Source: Actinomycetospora termitidis
GTDB taxonomy: Bacteria > Actinomycetota > Actinomycetes > Mycobacteriales > Pseudonocardiaceae
NCBI RefSeq assembly: GCF_030286555.1
Contig: NZ_JASVWF010000001.1
Span: forward strand, 682,001 to 746,000
DNA: 64,000 nt
Direction of reading: 5' to 3'
Shown: piece after piece, positions 1-9,355 of the stretch
Position numbering within the stretch: the stretch's first letter is position 1
How the letters are laid out: each line of letters starts with the position of its first letter
Notes under the pieces: model-generated
The model's input: the letters and a program-made list of their open reading frames with translations, nothing else
What the model was told of the DNA's origin: nothing
Database searches by the model: none
Translations under genes and position numbers: made by a program

Positions 1-3000
1 GCCGTGGAGCGGGCGCTGCGCAGTCCCGGCGACCCGACCGACGCGGTGACGGCCCTGATCACGGAGGTCGACGACACCGAGCGGGCGCGGCGCCGCCGCC
101 GGCTCGCGCACGCCCTGGCGCACTTCGACACCGCGACCATCGCCACCACCCACCAGTTCTGCCAGGACATGCTGGCCGGGCTGGGGGTCGCGGGCGACAC
201 CGATGCCGACGCGGTGTTCGTCGAGACCATCGACGACGTCGTCACCGAGGTCGTCGACGACTTCTACGTCCGCGCCTACGCCCCCGAGTCGGCGGGCGAC
301 CCCCCGTTCGACCGGGCGACCGCGCTCACGCTGGGCCGCGCCGCCGTCGGGGACCCGACGGCCCGGCTCGCACCCGCCCCGGGCGAGACCACCGGCACCG
401 CCGACGTCCGTGCCCGCTTCGCGGCGGCCGTGCGCGAGGAGGTCGAGCGGCGCAAGCGCCGCCGTCGGCTGTTCACCTTCGACGACATGCTCACCCGCCT
501 GCACGCCGCGCTGACCGACCCCGCCCTGGGCGAGGCGGCCTGCGCGCGGCTGCGGGAGCGCTACCGCGTGGTGCTCGTCGACGAGTTCCAGGACACCGAC
601 CCGATGCAGTGGGACATCCTGCGGGCCGCGTTCCACGGGCACGTGGCGCTCACCGTGATCGGCGACCCCAAGCAGGCCATCTACGCCTTCCGCGGCGCGG
701 ACGTCGTCAGCTACCTCGCGGCCGCCCGGTCCGCGGGCACCCGCGCCACGCTCGCCGTCAACCACCGTAGCGACGCCGGGCTGCTCACCGCCCTCGAGCG
801 CGTCTTCGACGGCGCCGCCCTGGGCGACGACCGCATCGTCGTGCACCCGGTCGGCGCGGCCCACGAGCACGCCCGGCTCGCGGGCGCCCCCGACCCGACG
901 CCGTTCCGGCTCCGGGTGCTGCCGCGAGGGGGCCTCCGGGCGAACTACCGCACCGGGCTGCCGGAGATCGGCCCGGCGCGGGCGAAGGTCGTCGCCGACC
1001 TCGCCGCCGAGATCGGCACGTTGCTCGCCGCCGACTCGACGTGGGACGGCCGCCCGCTCGGGCCGGGTGACCTCGCGGTGCTCGTGCGCACGAACGCGCA
1101 GGCCGACCTGGTCCGCGACGCCCTCGCCGCCACCGGGGTGCCCGTCGTGCTCGCGGGCGCGGCCGGCGTCTTCGCCACGGACGCCGCGCGGGAGTGGCTG
1201 ACGCTTCTGGAGGCCCTGGAGCAGCCCGGGCGAGTCACCCGGGTCCGGGCGGCGGCGCTGACCTGCTTCGTCGGGCGGCGGGCCGCCGACCTGGACGCCG
1301 CCGGATCGGACGCCGGGGCCGCGTCCGAGGTGCTCGCCGACGTCGGTGAGCACCTGCGGCGGTGGGGGACCGTCCTGCGGGAGCGGGGCGTGGCGGCCCT
1401 GCTCGAGGCCGTCTCGACGGCCACCGACCTCACCCGGCGCGTGCTGGCGACGACCGGCGGGGAGCGCCTGCTCACCGACGTCCGCCACGTCGGCGAGGTG
1501 CTGCACGCCGAGGCGTCCGCGCACCGGCTCGGCGTCGTCGCCGTCGCCGAGTGGCTGCGGCTGCGGATCGCCGAGACCAGCGGCTCCGCCCGCGAGGCCC
1601 GGCCCGAGCGCACCCGCCGTCTCGAGTCGGACGCGGACGCCGTGCAGATCCTGACCGTCCACAAGTGCAAGGGCCTGGAGTTCCCGGTCGTCTACGTGCC
1701 CTTCGGCTGGGACCGCTGGACGCGGGACGCGCCGGAGGAGGTGCTCCACCACGACACCGCGGGCACGCGGGTCCGGGCGGTCGGCGGGTCGACGGACCCG
1801 GCGTGGGTGGAGCACTGCACCGCGCAGCGCCGGGAGGACGACGGCGAGGACCTGCGGCTGCTCTACGTCGCTCTCACGCGCGCCCGCAGTCAGGTCGTCG
1901 CCTGGTGGGCCCCGTCGTCGCAGACCGCGCCGTCGGCGTTGAACCGCCTGCTCCGCGGAGCGCGGCCGGGCGCCGAGCCGGACCCGGTCGTCACCCTCGC
2001 CGACGACACCACGACGTCCGCGGAGTTGGCGGCATTCGCCGGCCCGCACCTGTCGGTGGAGGTCGTGGAGCCCCGGTCGGCCCCGCCGTACGTCCCCGAC
2101 GCGGGCGAGCACGGGGTCCTGACGGCGGCCCGGTTCGACCGCGAGCTCGACCTCGCGTGGCGGCGCTCGTCGTACTCCTCGCTCACCGCCGACGCGCACG
2201 CCGCGCACGCCGAGCAGGCCGCCACCTCCGAACCCGAGGAGGCTACGCTCGACGACGAGTCCGAGCCGGGCGAGTACGAGGTGACGCCCGCGGCCGGTTC
2301 CGTCGCCGTGCCCTCACCGATGGCCGACCTGCCGGTCGGCGCCGCGTTCGGTGTGCTCGTGCACACGGTGCTGGAGACCGTGGACATCTCCGACCCGTCG
2401 GCGGCGGCCGTCGACCTCGCCCTCGTCGAGGCGGCCGGGGAGGCCCTCGCGCACCGGCCGGTCGCGGGGGTCGGCGCCGTCGACCTCGCCGCGGCGCTCG
2501 AGCCGGCGCTGCGCACGCCGGTGGGTACCGCCTCGACCGGGCCGTGGGCCTACGGCGACGTGGTCCCGCGCGACCGGCTGGCCGAGCTGGACTTCGAGCT
2601 GCCGCTCGCGGGGGGCGACCGTCCCGGGGCGGCGACGGTGACCCTCGGCGGTGCGGCATCGCTCCTGCGCGAGCACCTCCCGGCGGACGACCCGCTGGCC
2701 GACTACGCCGAGGTCCTCGAGGGACTGTCGGGAGCGGTCCTGCGCGGCTACCTGACCGGCAGCATCGACGCGGTCCTGCGCGATCCCGACGGCCGCTACG
2801 TGATCGTCGACCACAAGACGAACTGGCTCGGTCCGGTCTCCACCACCGGGGTGCCGGAGCCCCTGACGAGCGCGCACTACGGCCCCGAGCAGATGCGCAC
2901 CGCGATGATCCGGGCGCACTACCCGCTGCAGGCCCTGCTCTACGGGGTGGCGCTGCACCGGTTCCTGCGCTGGCGGGTCCGCGACTACGAGCCCGAGACC

Positions 3001-3153
3001 CACCTCGGCGGCGTCGCCTACCTGTTCCTGCGCGGGATGTGCGGGCCGGACACCCCGGTCGTGGAGGGCACCACCTGCGGGGTGTTCCGCTGGTCGCCGC
3101 CCCCGGTCCTGCTCGTGGCCCTGTCCGACCTGCTGGCGGGAGTTACCGCATGA
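1..3153 (+). CDS. recB: RecB-like UvrD-family helicase/nuclease subunit (5' truncated by window)
   Basis: This is the ATP-dependent helicase-nuclease subunit of a RecBCD enzyme for double-strand-break processing. The reading frame is open at the first base, so the N-terminus, including the Walker A motif, lies outside the window. Visible SF1 helicase motifs are the TTHQFC segment (~residue 50), the DEFQDTD Walker B (~195), GDPKQAIYAFRG (~221), TVHKCKGLEFP (~550) and LLYVALTRAR (~620). The C-terminal nuclease domain shows GVLVHTVLE (~785) and the IDAVLR...IVDHKTNWLG block (~920-945), whose Asp and DxK match the RecB catalytic site, then YPLQALLYG (~975). The stop codon overlaps the recD start as ATGA, so the two are translationally coupled. 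recC is presumably upstream. The identification is firm. Confidence 0.95.
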   Translation, partial: AVERALRSPGDPTDAVTALITEVDDTERARRRRRLAHALAHFDTATIATTHQFCQDMLAGLGVAGDTDADAVFVETIDDVVTEVVDDFYVRAYAPESAGDPPFDRATALTLGRAAVGDPTARLAPAPGETTGTADVRARFAAAVREEVERRKRRRRLFTFDDMLTRLHAALTDPALGEAACARLRERYRVVLVDEFQDTDPMQWDILRAAFHGHVALTVIGDPKQAIYAFRGADVVSYLAAARSAGTRATLAVNHRSDAGLLTALERVFDGAALGDDRIVVHPVGAAHEHARLAGAPDPTPFRLRVLPRGGLRANYRTGLPEIGPARAKVVADLAAEIGTLLAADSTWDGRPLGPGDLAVLVRTNAQADLVRDALAATGVPVVLAGAAGVFATDAAREWLTLLEALEQPGRVTRVRAAALTCFVGRRAADLDAAGSDAGAASEVLADVGEHLRRWGTVLRERGVAALLEAVSTATDLTRRVLATTGGERLLTDVRHVGEVLHAEASAHRLGVVAVAEWLRLRIAETSGSAREARPERTRRLESDADAVQILTVHKCKGLEFPVVYVPFGWDRWTRDAPEEVLHHDTAGTRVRAVGGSTDPAWVEHCTAQRREDDGEDLRLLYVALTRARSQVVAWWAPSSQTAPSALNRLLRGARPGAEPDPVVTLADDTTTSAELAAFAGPHLSVEVVEPRSAPPYVPDAGEHGVLTAARFDRELDLAWRRSSYSSLTADAHAAHAEQAATSEPEEATLDDESEPGEYEVTPAAGSVAVPSPMADLPVGAAFGVLVHTVLETVDISDPSAAAVDLALVEAAGEALAHRPVAGVGAVDLAAALEPALRTPVGTASTGPWAYGDVVPRDRLAELDFELPLAGGDRPGAATVTLGGAASLLREHLPADDPLADYAEVLEGLSGAVLRGYLTGSIDAVLRDPDGRYVIVDHKTNWLGPVSTTGVPEPLTSAHYGPEQMRTAMIRAHYPLQALLYGVALHRFLRWRVRDYEPETHLGGVAYLFLRGMCGPDTPVVEGTTCGVFRWSPPPVLLVALSDLLAGVTA

Positions 3154-4991
3154 CCACCGTCGAGTTCGCGGCCGAGGAGGGCGTGCGGTTCGCCGCGCGC
3201 GCGTCCGGACTGCTCGCCACGTTCACCACCCGCGGCGTGCTCGCCCCCTCGGACACCGCGGTCGCCCGTCGGCTCGGGCGCCTCGGACGGGAGGACGACG
3301 AGGAGGTCCTGCTGGCGGCCGCCCTGGCGGTGCGGGCGCTGCGCGCGGGTTCGGTGTGTCTCGGGCTCGCGGACGTCGACCGCGTCGTGCTCACCGAGGA
3401 CGGCACCCTCGACGACACCTCCGACCTGCCCTGGCCCGCCGACCCGGCCGCCTGGGAGGCCCGGCTGGCGGCGAGCCGGCTCACCGCGCCCGGCGGCCCG
3501 CTGCGCCTCGACGACGGCCTGCTGTGGCTCGACCGCTACCGCCGCCAGGAGGACGAGGTCCACGCCGACCTCACCGCCCGCGCCGTGGCCACGCCCCCGC
3601 CGGTCGACCACGACCGGCTGCGTGCCGCCCTGGACCGGCTCTTCGCGGGCGCCGCCCCCGACGACCACCAGCGGCTCGCCTGCGCCGTCGCCACCCTGCG
3701 CTGGACCGCGGTGATCGCCGGCGGGCCGGGCACCGGGAAGACCACGACGGTGTCGCGGCTGCTCGCGGTGCTGCGCGACCAGGACCCGACGTGCCGCATC
3801 GCCCTCGCCGCTCCCACCGGCAAGGCGGCGGCCCGCCTGGGGGAGGCGGTGTCGGCCGAGGCGCTGCCGGCCGACGACCGGGCCCGCGTCGGCACCGTCG
3901 AGGCCTCCACGATCCATCGCCTGCTCGGGTCCCGCGCCGACACGTCGTCGCGCTTCAAGCACGACCGCCACCGTCGCCTCCCGCACGACGTGGTGATCGT
4001 CGACGAGACCTCGATGGTGTCGCTGACGCTGATGGCACGCCTGCTGGAGGCCGTGCGCGACGACGCCCGGGTGGTGCTCGTCGGTGACCCCGACCAGCTC
4101 GCCCCGGTCGAGGCGGGCGCGGTGCTCGGCGACCTCGTGTCGGCGCCCGAGCTCGGCCCGGCCCGGCCGGACCCGGAGACCCTGGCGGCGGTCGGCTGCA
4201 CCGCCCGGCCCGACCCCAACGGCGTCGTGCGCCTGGACCGGAACTACCGCAACAACGCCGACATCGCCGCGCTCGCCCGGGCGATCCGGGCCGGGGACGG
4301 CGACGAGGTCCTGCGGTGCCTGCGGGCGGCGCCGTCGCTGGACTTCGTCGAGTCGGTCGATCTCACCGAGCGCGAGCCCGCAGGGCTGGCCGCGCTGCGC
4401 GAGGAGGTGGTGAGCGGCGCCCGCGAGGTCGCCGCCGCGGCCCGCACCGGGGACGCGTCCCGGGCCCTGTTCGCCGGCGAGGAGCACCGCCTGCTCTGCG
4501 CGCACCGCCGCGGGCCGTACGGCGTCGCGCGGTGGGCCGCGCAGGTGGACCGCTGGCTCGACGAGGACGGCGGGGTCGACGCGGACCGGGAGGCCGGGGT
4601 CGTGTGGTGGCCCGGCCGCCCGCTGCTGGTCACCGAGAACGACTACGACCTCGGCCTGTACAACGGCGACACCGGCGTCGTCGTGGCGCGGGGCGCCCGC
4701 ACGGTGGCGGTGTTCGGGCGGGGCGACGTGCCGCTCGAGCTGCCGCCCGCGCTGCTGGGCGACGTGACCGGGGTGAACGCCATGACGGTGCACCGCGCCC
4801 AGGGCAGCCAGTACTCCACGGTGACGGTCCTCCTGCCCCCGCCGGAGTCGCCCCTGCTCACCCGGGAGCTGCTCTACACCGCCGTGACGCGCGCCCGGGA
4901 CCGCGTCCGCGTGGTCGGCTCGCCCGAGGCGGTGCGCGCCGCCGTCGACCGGCCGATCAGTCGGGCGTCGGGCTTCGCACGTCACCGGTGA
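3150..4991 (+). CDS. recD: RecD-like exonuclease V alpha subunit
   Basis: 613-aa SF1 helicase, the 5'-3' motor of RecBCD. Walker A is GGPGTGKTTT at ~residue 190, Walker B is IVDETSM (~287), and GDPDQLAPVE follows at ~310. Near the C-terminus are TVHRAQGSQYSTV (~548) and LYTAVTRARDRV (~575). The ATG at 3150 overlaps the recB stop (ATGA), which fixes the start and implies strict coupling. The length matches bacterial RecD. A RecBCD enzyme rather than AddAB or AdnAB is notable for an actinomycete, although some lineages have it. Confidence 0.95.
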   Translation: MTTVEFAAEEGVRFAARASGLLATFTTRGVLAPSDTAVARRLGRLGREDDEEVLLAAALAVRALRAGSVCLGLADVDRVVLTEDGTLDDTSDLPWPADPAAWEARLAASRLTAPGGPLRLDDGLLWLDRYRRQEDEVHADLTARAVATPPPVDHDRLRAALDRLFAGAAPDDHQRLACAVATLRWTAVIAGGPGTGKTTTVSRLLAVLRDQDPTCRIALAAPTGKAAARLGEAVSAEALPADDRARVGTVEASTIHRLLGSRADTSSRFKHDRHRRLPHDVVIVDETSMVSLTLMARLLEAVRDDARVVLVGDPDQLAPVEAGAVLGDLVSAPELGPARPDPETLAAVGCTARPDPNGVVRLDRNYRNNADIAALARAIRAGDGDEVLRCLRAAPSLDFVESVDLTEREPAGLAALREEVVSGAREVAAAARTGDASRALFAGEEHRLLCAHRRGPYGVARWAAQVDRWLDEDGGVDADREAGVVWWPGRPLLVTENDYDLGLYNGDTGVVVARGARTVAVFGRGDVPLELPPALLGDVTGVNAMTVHRAQGSQYSTVTVLLPPPESPLLTRELLYTAVTRARDRVRVVGSPEAVRAAVDRPISRASGFARHR

Positions 4992-5010
4992 CCGGCGGCG
5001 TCGGGCCGGG

Positions 5011-5016
5011 TATAAG
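5011..5016 (+). promoter_or_regulatory. -10 hexamer of a leaderless promoter
   Basis: TATAAG lies 7 bases before the ATG at 5024, in an otherwise G+C-dominated context. This spacing puts the transcription start at or beside the start codon, and no Shine-Dalgarno sequence is present in between. No clear -35 is seen. Confidence 0.6.
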
Positions 5017-5023
5017 AGCAGCC

Positions 5024-5272
5024 ATGGACCCCGACCTGGCCCGCAATCCCGCCGCTCTCCCGGACTCCACGCCCGAGAAGCAGAGCGAACTGAAGCTCAA
5101 CGTCGGGATCGGCGTCCTCGGCACGCTGCTCTCGCTGTTCTGCGCCGTCATCTTCTTCACCCCGGTCGACGAGATCATCCTGGCGATCGTCTTCCTGGTG
5201 GTGACCGTGATCTCGGCCGTGGTGACGCTGCGCTTCTACGGTCGGCTCAAGAAGGCCCGGAGCAGCAGCTAG
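5024..5272 (+). CDS. small two-helix membrane protein
   Basis: 82-aa protein of unknown function. A polar N-terminus of about 25 residues is followed by two hydrophobic helices (~27-46 and ~51-72) and a basic C-terminus (RLKKARSSS). The charge pattern suggests a hairpin in the cytoplasmic membrane with both ends inside. It follows recD by 32 bases but has its own leaderless-type promoter, so it need not belong to the recBD operon. It ends 6 bases before the convergent pentapeptide gene. No family is recognised. Confidence 0.75.
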   Translation: MDPDLARNPAALPDSTPEKQSELKLNVGIGVLGTLLSLFCAVIFFTPVDEIILAIVFLVVTVISAVVTLRFYGRLKKARSSS

Positions 5273-5278
5273 GCGTCG

Positions 5279-5947
5279 TCAGCCGACGACGAGGCCCAGG
5301 GCCCGGCACACGTCCGCGGCCTGGGCCTCGCTGACGATGGCGCCCCGCAGGGTGCGCGAGGCGTCCTCGGTGAGCTCGCCGAGGTCCGCACCGCGCAGGT
5401 CCGCCCCGCCGAGGCGCGTGTGGCCGAGGTCGACGTCGCGGAGCACGCAGTCGACGAGCACGGCCTCGCGGAGGTCGGCGCCCCGCAGGTCGGCCTCGGA
5501 GAGGTCCACGCCGCGCAGGTGCACCCGGCGCCAGACGACGTCCTGGAGGTTGGCCAGGCCCAGGTTGGAGCCGTCGAGGCGGTAGGAGACGGCGAGTCCG
5601 CGCAGCCCCGCGAGGTCGGCGCCGATCATGCGGCAGTCGGCGAACCGGGTCTCGGTGAGCAGCGCGCCGGTGAGCCGGATCCGCGAGAGGTCCACGGCGT
5701 CGAACACGGTGTCGGTGAGGTCCGCGTCGATCAGCAACGCCCCCGCCAGCGACCCGCCCCGGACCGTCGCCCCGTCGAGCGTGGCGCCCCGCAGGTCCGC
5801 GCCGGTCAGCCGGCAGTTCTCCAGCGTGATCCCCGAGAGGTCGAGCCCGTGCAGGTCGGGTTCCTCCGTGGCGACGTCGCGCACCGTCCCGCCCTCGGCC
5901 AGCAGCTGCGCGAGCTCCGCGCCGGTCACCTCACGCACGACGGCCAT
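5279..5947 (-). CDS. pentapeptide-repeat protein
   Basis: 222-aa protein built almost entirely of tandem A(D/N)LXX-type repeats, for example LTGADLRGATLDGAT and LSEADLRGADLREAV. These predict a right-handed quadrilateral beta-helix of roughly 7-8 coils. Residues 1-25 form a short non-repeat cap, and a helical tail (EAQAADVCRALGL) closes the C-terminus. Some such proteins mimic DNA and protect gyrase, but most have no known role and nothing here selects one. The start is the ATG reading MAVVREVTG; an upstream extension in the same frame has no repeat character. Single gene, convergent with the small membrane protein. Confidence 0.85.
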   Translation of the reverse strand: MAVVREVTGAELAQLLAEGGTVRDVATEEPDLHGLDLSGITLENCRLTGADLRGATLDGATVRGGSLAGALLIDADLTDTVFDAVDLSRIRLTGALLTETRFADCRMIGADLAGLRGLAVSYRLDGSNLGLANLQDVVWRRVHLRGVDLSEADLRGADLREAVLVDCVLRDVDLGHTRLGGADLRGADLGELTEDASRTLRGAIVSEAQAADVCRALGLVVG

Positions 5948-6101
5948 CGTCCTCCGGCCGCCGGCCCGTCGATCCCGGCCCCCGTGCCGGACGGCGGCCC
6001 GCCGATCTGCTCTCGCCCGCGCCATTCGAGTGCGGCGTGGGGCAGGTTCGGTGGGCGCGGGACCTGCGTGGTGTCGCACTCGGCGTGTGCCGGACCCCCT
6101 C

Positions 6102-7631
6102 CTACCGGTAGCCCCGGTACCCCGCCCAGGCGAGGCGGCGACCGCGGCGCGGGTCGGACTCGATGCGGTCGTGGGCGTCGATGATCCGGGTGAGGCGGTC
6201 CTCGACGGTGTAGCGCGGCCAGTGGGAGGCGGGGGCACCGGTGCGGGCGAACGTCGTCCAGTCGCGCCGCACACTGCGGGAGATCACGCTGAGCGCCCGG
6301 CGCCCGCCCAACGCCGTCATGACCCTGGAGAACCGGGATCCGCCGAGGCCGAACACCGCGTAGAGCTCCGCGCCGTGGGTGGCGCGGAGCCCGAGCAGGT
6401 GCATCAGGCGCGGGGCCAGGTCGTAGCGGTAGGCGTACACCGCGTTCCCTGCTGCACTGTGCGCCTCCATGACCTGCACCGACGGGTACCAGAACAGGTA
6501 GTCGCCGCCGAGGTCGCGCCGGTGCGGGGTGCCGCGGTAGGCGGCGAGGACCTGGTCGCGCAGCTCGGGCTGGGTCGCCGCGAACACGGCGTCGGCCCGC
6601 TCGTCGGTGACCATCAGGTCCATCCGCAGGCCCGGGAGCTCGAAGAGGCGGCCCTCGGTGTCGTTCGTCCCGATGATCAGCGGCACGGGGTGGCTGCGCC
6701 CGGCCGCGAACGCGTCGAGCGGGGCCTCCGGCAGCAGGTCGCCGTCGACCACCGGCGCCGTCATGAGCACGCCCGGGGTCTCGTCGGCGACGTGCCGGAA
6801 GCGCCGGGCCGCGTGCAGGAGCTGGTCGGTCGAGGCCGTGTCGAGCAGGCCGACGGGATCGCCGCTGCGTCCCATCACGTGCGCGAGCTCCTCGACGAAG
6901 CGCCCGCCCCACGCCCCGGCGCGCTCGCGCGAGTAGGCCACGCCGGGCGCGGAGCTCTCGGCGATCGCGCGGTGGAACAGGCCGCGGGCGGAAGGCACCG
7001 TCATCAGCGTCGTCACCGAGATCGCGCCGGCGGACTCCCCGAAGATCGTCACGTCGTCCGGGTCGCCGCCGAACGCGGCGATGTTGTCGCGGACCCACCG
7101 CAGGGCGGCGAGCTGGTCACGCAGGCCGAGGTTCGACTCGATCGGCCGCTCCTCGGAGCCGAACGCGGAGAAGTCCAGGTAGCCGAGCGCGCCGAGGCGG
7201 TAGTTCACGCTGACGTAGACGACGTCGCCGGTCCGGACGAGGCCGTAGCCCCGGTACGTGGAGGCCGACGCCGCGCCGACGACGAACGCGCCCCCGTAGA
7301 ACCACACCATCACCGGCCGGGGCTGCTCGGACGGGGCGGACGGCGCCACGACGTTCAGCGTCAGGCAGTCCTCGTCCATCGGGGTGTCCTTGCCGGCGCC
7401 GAGGAACTCCCCGGTCCGTTCCTGGGGTGGCACCGGGCCGAACGTCGTGGCGTCACGGACCCCCGACCAGGGCTCGGCCGGTGCCGGCGCCCGCCAGCGG
7501 CGCGGGCCGACCGGCGCGGCGGCGTAGGGGATCCCGCGCCAGGACAGCAGCCCGCCGCGCTCGCGACCCCGCACCGCTCCCGCCGTCGTGAGGACCTCGA
7601 CATCGGTACGCGTGCGTTCCACGCCCGCCAC
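6102..7631 (-). CDS. type-B carboxylesterase
   Basis: 509-aa alpha/beta-hydrolase of the carboxylesterase/cholinesterase family, which cleaves carboxylic esters through a Ser-Glu/Asp-His triad. The family signature EDCLTLNV is at ~87, the oxyanion-hole motif YGGAF at ~112, and the nucleophile elbow GESAG places the serine at residue 200. Glu and His partners are expected around 310 and 410; the segment LRATHGAELYAVFG carries a suitable histidine. There is no signal peptide, so it should be cytoplasmic. The natural substrate cannot be told from sequence. Single gene, divergent from the next one. Confidence 0.9.
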   Translation of the reverse strand: MAGVERTRTDVEVLTTAGAVRGRERGGLLSWRGIPYAAAPVGPRRWRAPAPAEPWSGVRDATTFGPVPPQERTGEFLGAGKDTPMDEDCLTLNVVAPSAPSEQPRPVMVWFYGGAFVVGAASASTYRGYGLVRTGDVVYVSVNYRLGALGYLDFSAFGSEERPIESNLGLRDQLAALRWVRDNIAAFGGDPDDVTIFGESAGAISVTTLMTVPSARGLFHRAIAESSAPGVAYSRERAGAWGGRFVEELAHVMGRSGDPVGLLDTASTDQLLHAARRFRHVADETPGVLMTAPVVDGDLLPEAPLDAFAAGRSHPVPLIIGTNDTEGRLFELPGLRMDLMVTDERADAVFAATQPELRDQVLAAYRGTPHRRDLGGDYLFWYPSVQVMEAHSAAGNAVYAYRYDLAPRLMHLLGLRATHGAELYAVFGLGGSRFSRVMTALGGRRALSVISRSVRRDWTTFARTGAPASHWPRYTVEDRLTRIIDAHDRIESDPRRGRRLAWAGYRGYR

Positions 7632-7707
7632 TCTGCCAGCGGAGGACGGACCGCGACGGCGTTCCCCGCTCGGCCGTACGCAGGATCACGAAGAGTGACA
7701 CCATCAG

Positions 7708-8421
7708 GTGGGAAGCGCCCGATCAGTGGGGCGTGTCGCCTTGTCAACCCCCAGAATCGCCGACGTGGAGGCGGAGGTCGCAGCGGCGTTGTGGCAGGTG
7801 GAGGCCGCCTTCGTCGCGCACCCGGCCCGGGACGTCCTGGAGAGCTGCACGCCGCGGCAGGGCCCGGTGGTGCTGGCCGACGCCGATCCGCTCGCCCTCG
7901 CGCTCGGTCTCGGGACGACGATCGGGGCCCCGGACGACGTCCGGGCCCTGACCCCCTGGCTGCTCCGGGCGGTCGTCACCGACGACCGCGTGGACCTGCA
8001 CTCGGTCCTGTCCCGGATCGCGGTGTTCTGGGAGAGCTGGACCACCCGGGAACGCGCCGCCGTACGGGACTTCGTCGACACGCTCTGGGTCGCCCTGCTC
8101 GACCGGCACCCGGGCCCGTTCGTGGACCTGCCGGTCGCGACGGCCACGTCCTTCCTCGACGACGCCTCGGGGCTCGGTGACGGACCGTCCCGCCTGCTCG
8201 GAATCTGGGAGTACAAGGACACCGCGAGCGCCGACCACCACCTCGCCGAGCTGATCATCGACGCGCACTACGGCGCCCGCGTCGAGGAGATCGTGGTGGC
8301 CTGGACCCGCGCCCGCCCCCAACGGGAACGACTGGAGCGGGCCGCGGACCGTGACCGTGACGAGCCGTGGGCCGGGGATCTCGGAGCAGCACTCGATCTC
8401 CTTGCGTCCAACCCGAACTGA
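7708..8421 (+). CDS. hypothetical protein
   Basis: Up to 237 aa, with no recognised family. It is mostly alpha-helical, with a tryptophan- and acid-rich middle (VLSRIAVFWESWTT, DFVDTLWVALLDRHP) and a charged C-terminus (ARPQRERLERAADRDRDEP). No signal peptide or membrane helix is present. The start is uncertain: the first GTG at 7708 is used, but a GTG near 7726 or the TTG at 7741 would fit a protein beginning near STPRIADV. Codon use matches the neighbours. It is divergent from the carboxylesterase. Confidence 0.65.
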   Translation: MGSARSVGRVALSTPRIADVEAEVAAALWQVEAAFVAHPARDVLESCTPRQGPVVLADADPLALALGLGTTIGAPDDVRALTPWLLRAVVTDDRVDLHSVLSRIAVFWESWTTRERAAVRDFVDTLWVALLDRHPGPFVDLPVATATSFLDDASGLGDGPSRLLGIWEYKDTASADHHLAELIIDAHYGARVEEIVVAWTRARPQRERLERAADRDRDEPWAGDLGAALDLLASNPN

Positions 8422-8675
8422 CGACATCGAAGCGCCGGGCCGACTGCCCTCCGTGCTCGCAAGGCACGGTCGAGTGGCTCACCGCAGCCTCACACCGGTG
8501 GGGACACCGGTCTCCGTCCGTGTCCGGACGTGACTCCGTCCGGCCGTCCGTGCACGACGAGGGGAACTGTTGCCGCCTTCCGGTGGCGGAGGGTCACGAC
8601 GTTCCGGCGCACCTCGTTGAGAGCACGACGCCGCCCCGGGCGGCACCGCTCCCCTCGAACGCACTGGAGATCCCC

Positions 8676-9002
8676 ATGATCGCGAAGCTCGGCATCGCGG
8701 GCGTCGGCGTGGCCGCCGGCCTCGTCGCCCTCGCCCCCCTCGCGTCGGCCACCGAGTCGCACGGCGCCCCGCAGCCGGGCGGGCCGTCGTCGACCTGCTC
8801 CGTCGCCGGCGGCGACGCCGCCGCGGCCAACCGCGGCGACAGCGAGGGCCTCGTCGGGGCCGTCGTCCAGGCGCCGGTCGGTGGCCTCAACGCCGCCAAC
8901 ATCGTCTGCAACTCGATCCTCAACGACAACCTCAGCCAGAACGTCGTCGACGTGTCCGTCCTGGGTGACGGCCTCGACCTGCTCGGCCTGCTGGGCCTGT
9001 AA
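8676..9002 (+). CDS. small secreted protein, first of a tandem pair
   Basis: 108-aa exported protein. A typical signal peptide (residues 1-26, ending in ASA) is followed by a short variable linker. The core DSEGLVGAVVQAPVGGLNA, with a Cys on each side, is shared with the next gene; the tail is hydrophobic and rich in Leu, Val and Gly. Two cysteines in the mature protein could form a disulfide. Size, export, paired cysteines and the VVQAPV segment recall actinomycete chaplins, but the chaplin consensus is not met and I do not assign it. A GGAGAT ribosome site precedes the ATG. About 250 bases of leader upstream contain several CCGTCCG repeats. Confidence 0.8.
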   Translation: MIAKLGIAGVGVAAGLVALAPLASATESHGAPQPGGPSSTCSVAGGDAAAANRGDSEGLVGAVVQAPVGGLNAANIVCNSILNDNLSQNVVDVSVLGDGLDLLGLLGL

Positions 9003-9032
9003 GCGACCGACGACGGAGAAGGAGGAGACGAG

Positions 9033-9329
9033 ATGGACATCCGCAAGCCCGCCATGGTGACCCTCGGTGTCGCCGCCGGCCTCGTGGCGGTCGCGCCGTT
9101 CGCGTCCGCCCACCAGGACGACCACGGGCCCCGGCCCGCCCCGGCCCCGAGCCAGACCTGCTCGGCGCAGGGTGGCACCGCCACCGCGGCGAACCAGAGT
9201 GACAGCGGCGGCCTCGTGGGCGCCGTCGCGCAGGCCCCGGTGGGCGGCCTCAACGCCGCCAACATCCTGTGCAACGACATCCTGAACAACAACATCAGCG
9301 GGAACTCGCTGATCGCGGACGTGCTCTGA
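9033..9329 (+). CDS. small secreted protein, second of a tandem pair
   Basis: 98-aa paralogue of the preceding protein. It has a signal peptide (residues 1-26, cleavage after ASA), a His/Pro-rich linker, and the core SGGLVGAVAQAPVGGLNA flanked by two cysteines. The C-terminus is Asn/Ile-rich (DILNNNISGNS), unlike the Leu/Gly-rich end of its partner. A strong GGAGAAGGAGGAG ribosome site precedes the start. It lies 30 bases after its paralogue, so they are probably co-transcribed, and it is followed by a good terminator. The role is unknown; a cell-surface or aerial-structure protein is a guess from layout only. Confidence 0.8.
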   Translation: MDIRKPAMVTLGVAAGLVAVAPFASAHQDDHGPRPAPAPSQTCSAQGGTATAANQSDSGGLVGAVAQAPVGGLNAANILCNDILNNNISGNSLIADVL

Positions 9330-9355
9330 CGCGAGCGCGCACGCGGCACGTCCCA

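Noticed and set aside
1362..3149. A long forward open frame preceding recD in the same frame
   Set aside because: It overlaps recB in another frame and is Arg/Gly/Pro-rich without motifs; recD begins at the ATGA overlap at 3150.
3018..4985. A 655-codon open frame antisense to recD
   Set aside because: It mirrors the codon positions of a well-supported gene in very GC-rich DNA, is rich in Arg, Gly and Val with no motif, and lacks a ribosome site.
5279..5947. Periodic DNA in the pentapeptide gene, considered as a tandem repeat or CRISPR-like array
   Set aside because: The period is 15 bases and follows the protein repeats; the units are degenerate and there are no spacers.
8676..9329. Assignment of the secreted pair as chaplins or rodlins
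   Set aside because: Only size, export, two cysteines and a short VVQ-PV stretch agree; the chaplin and rodlin core signatures are not met.
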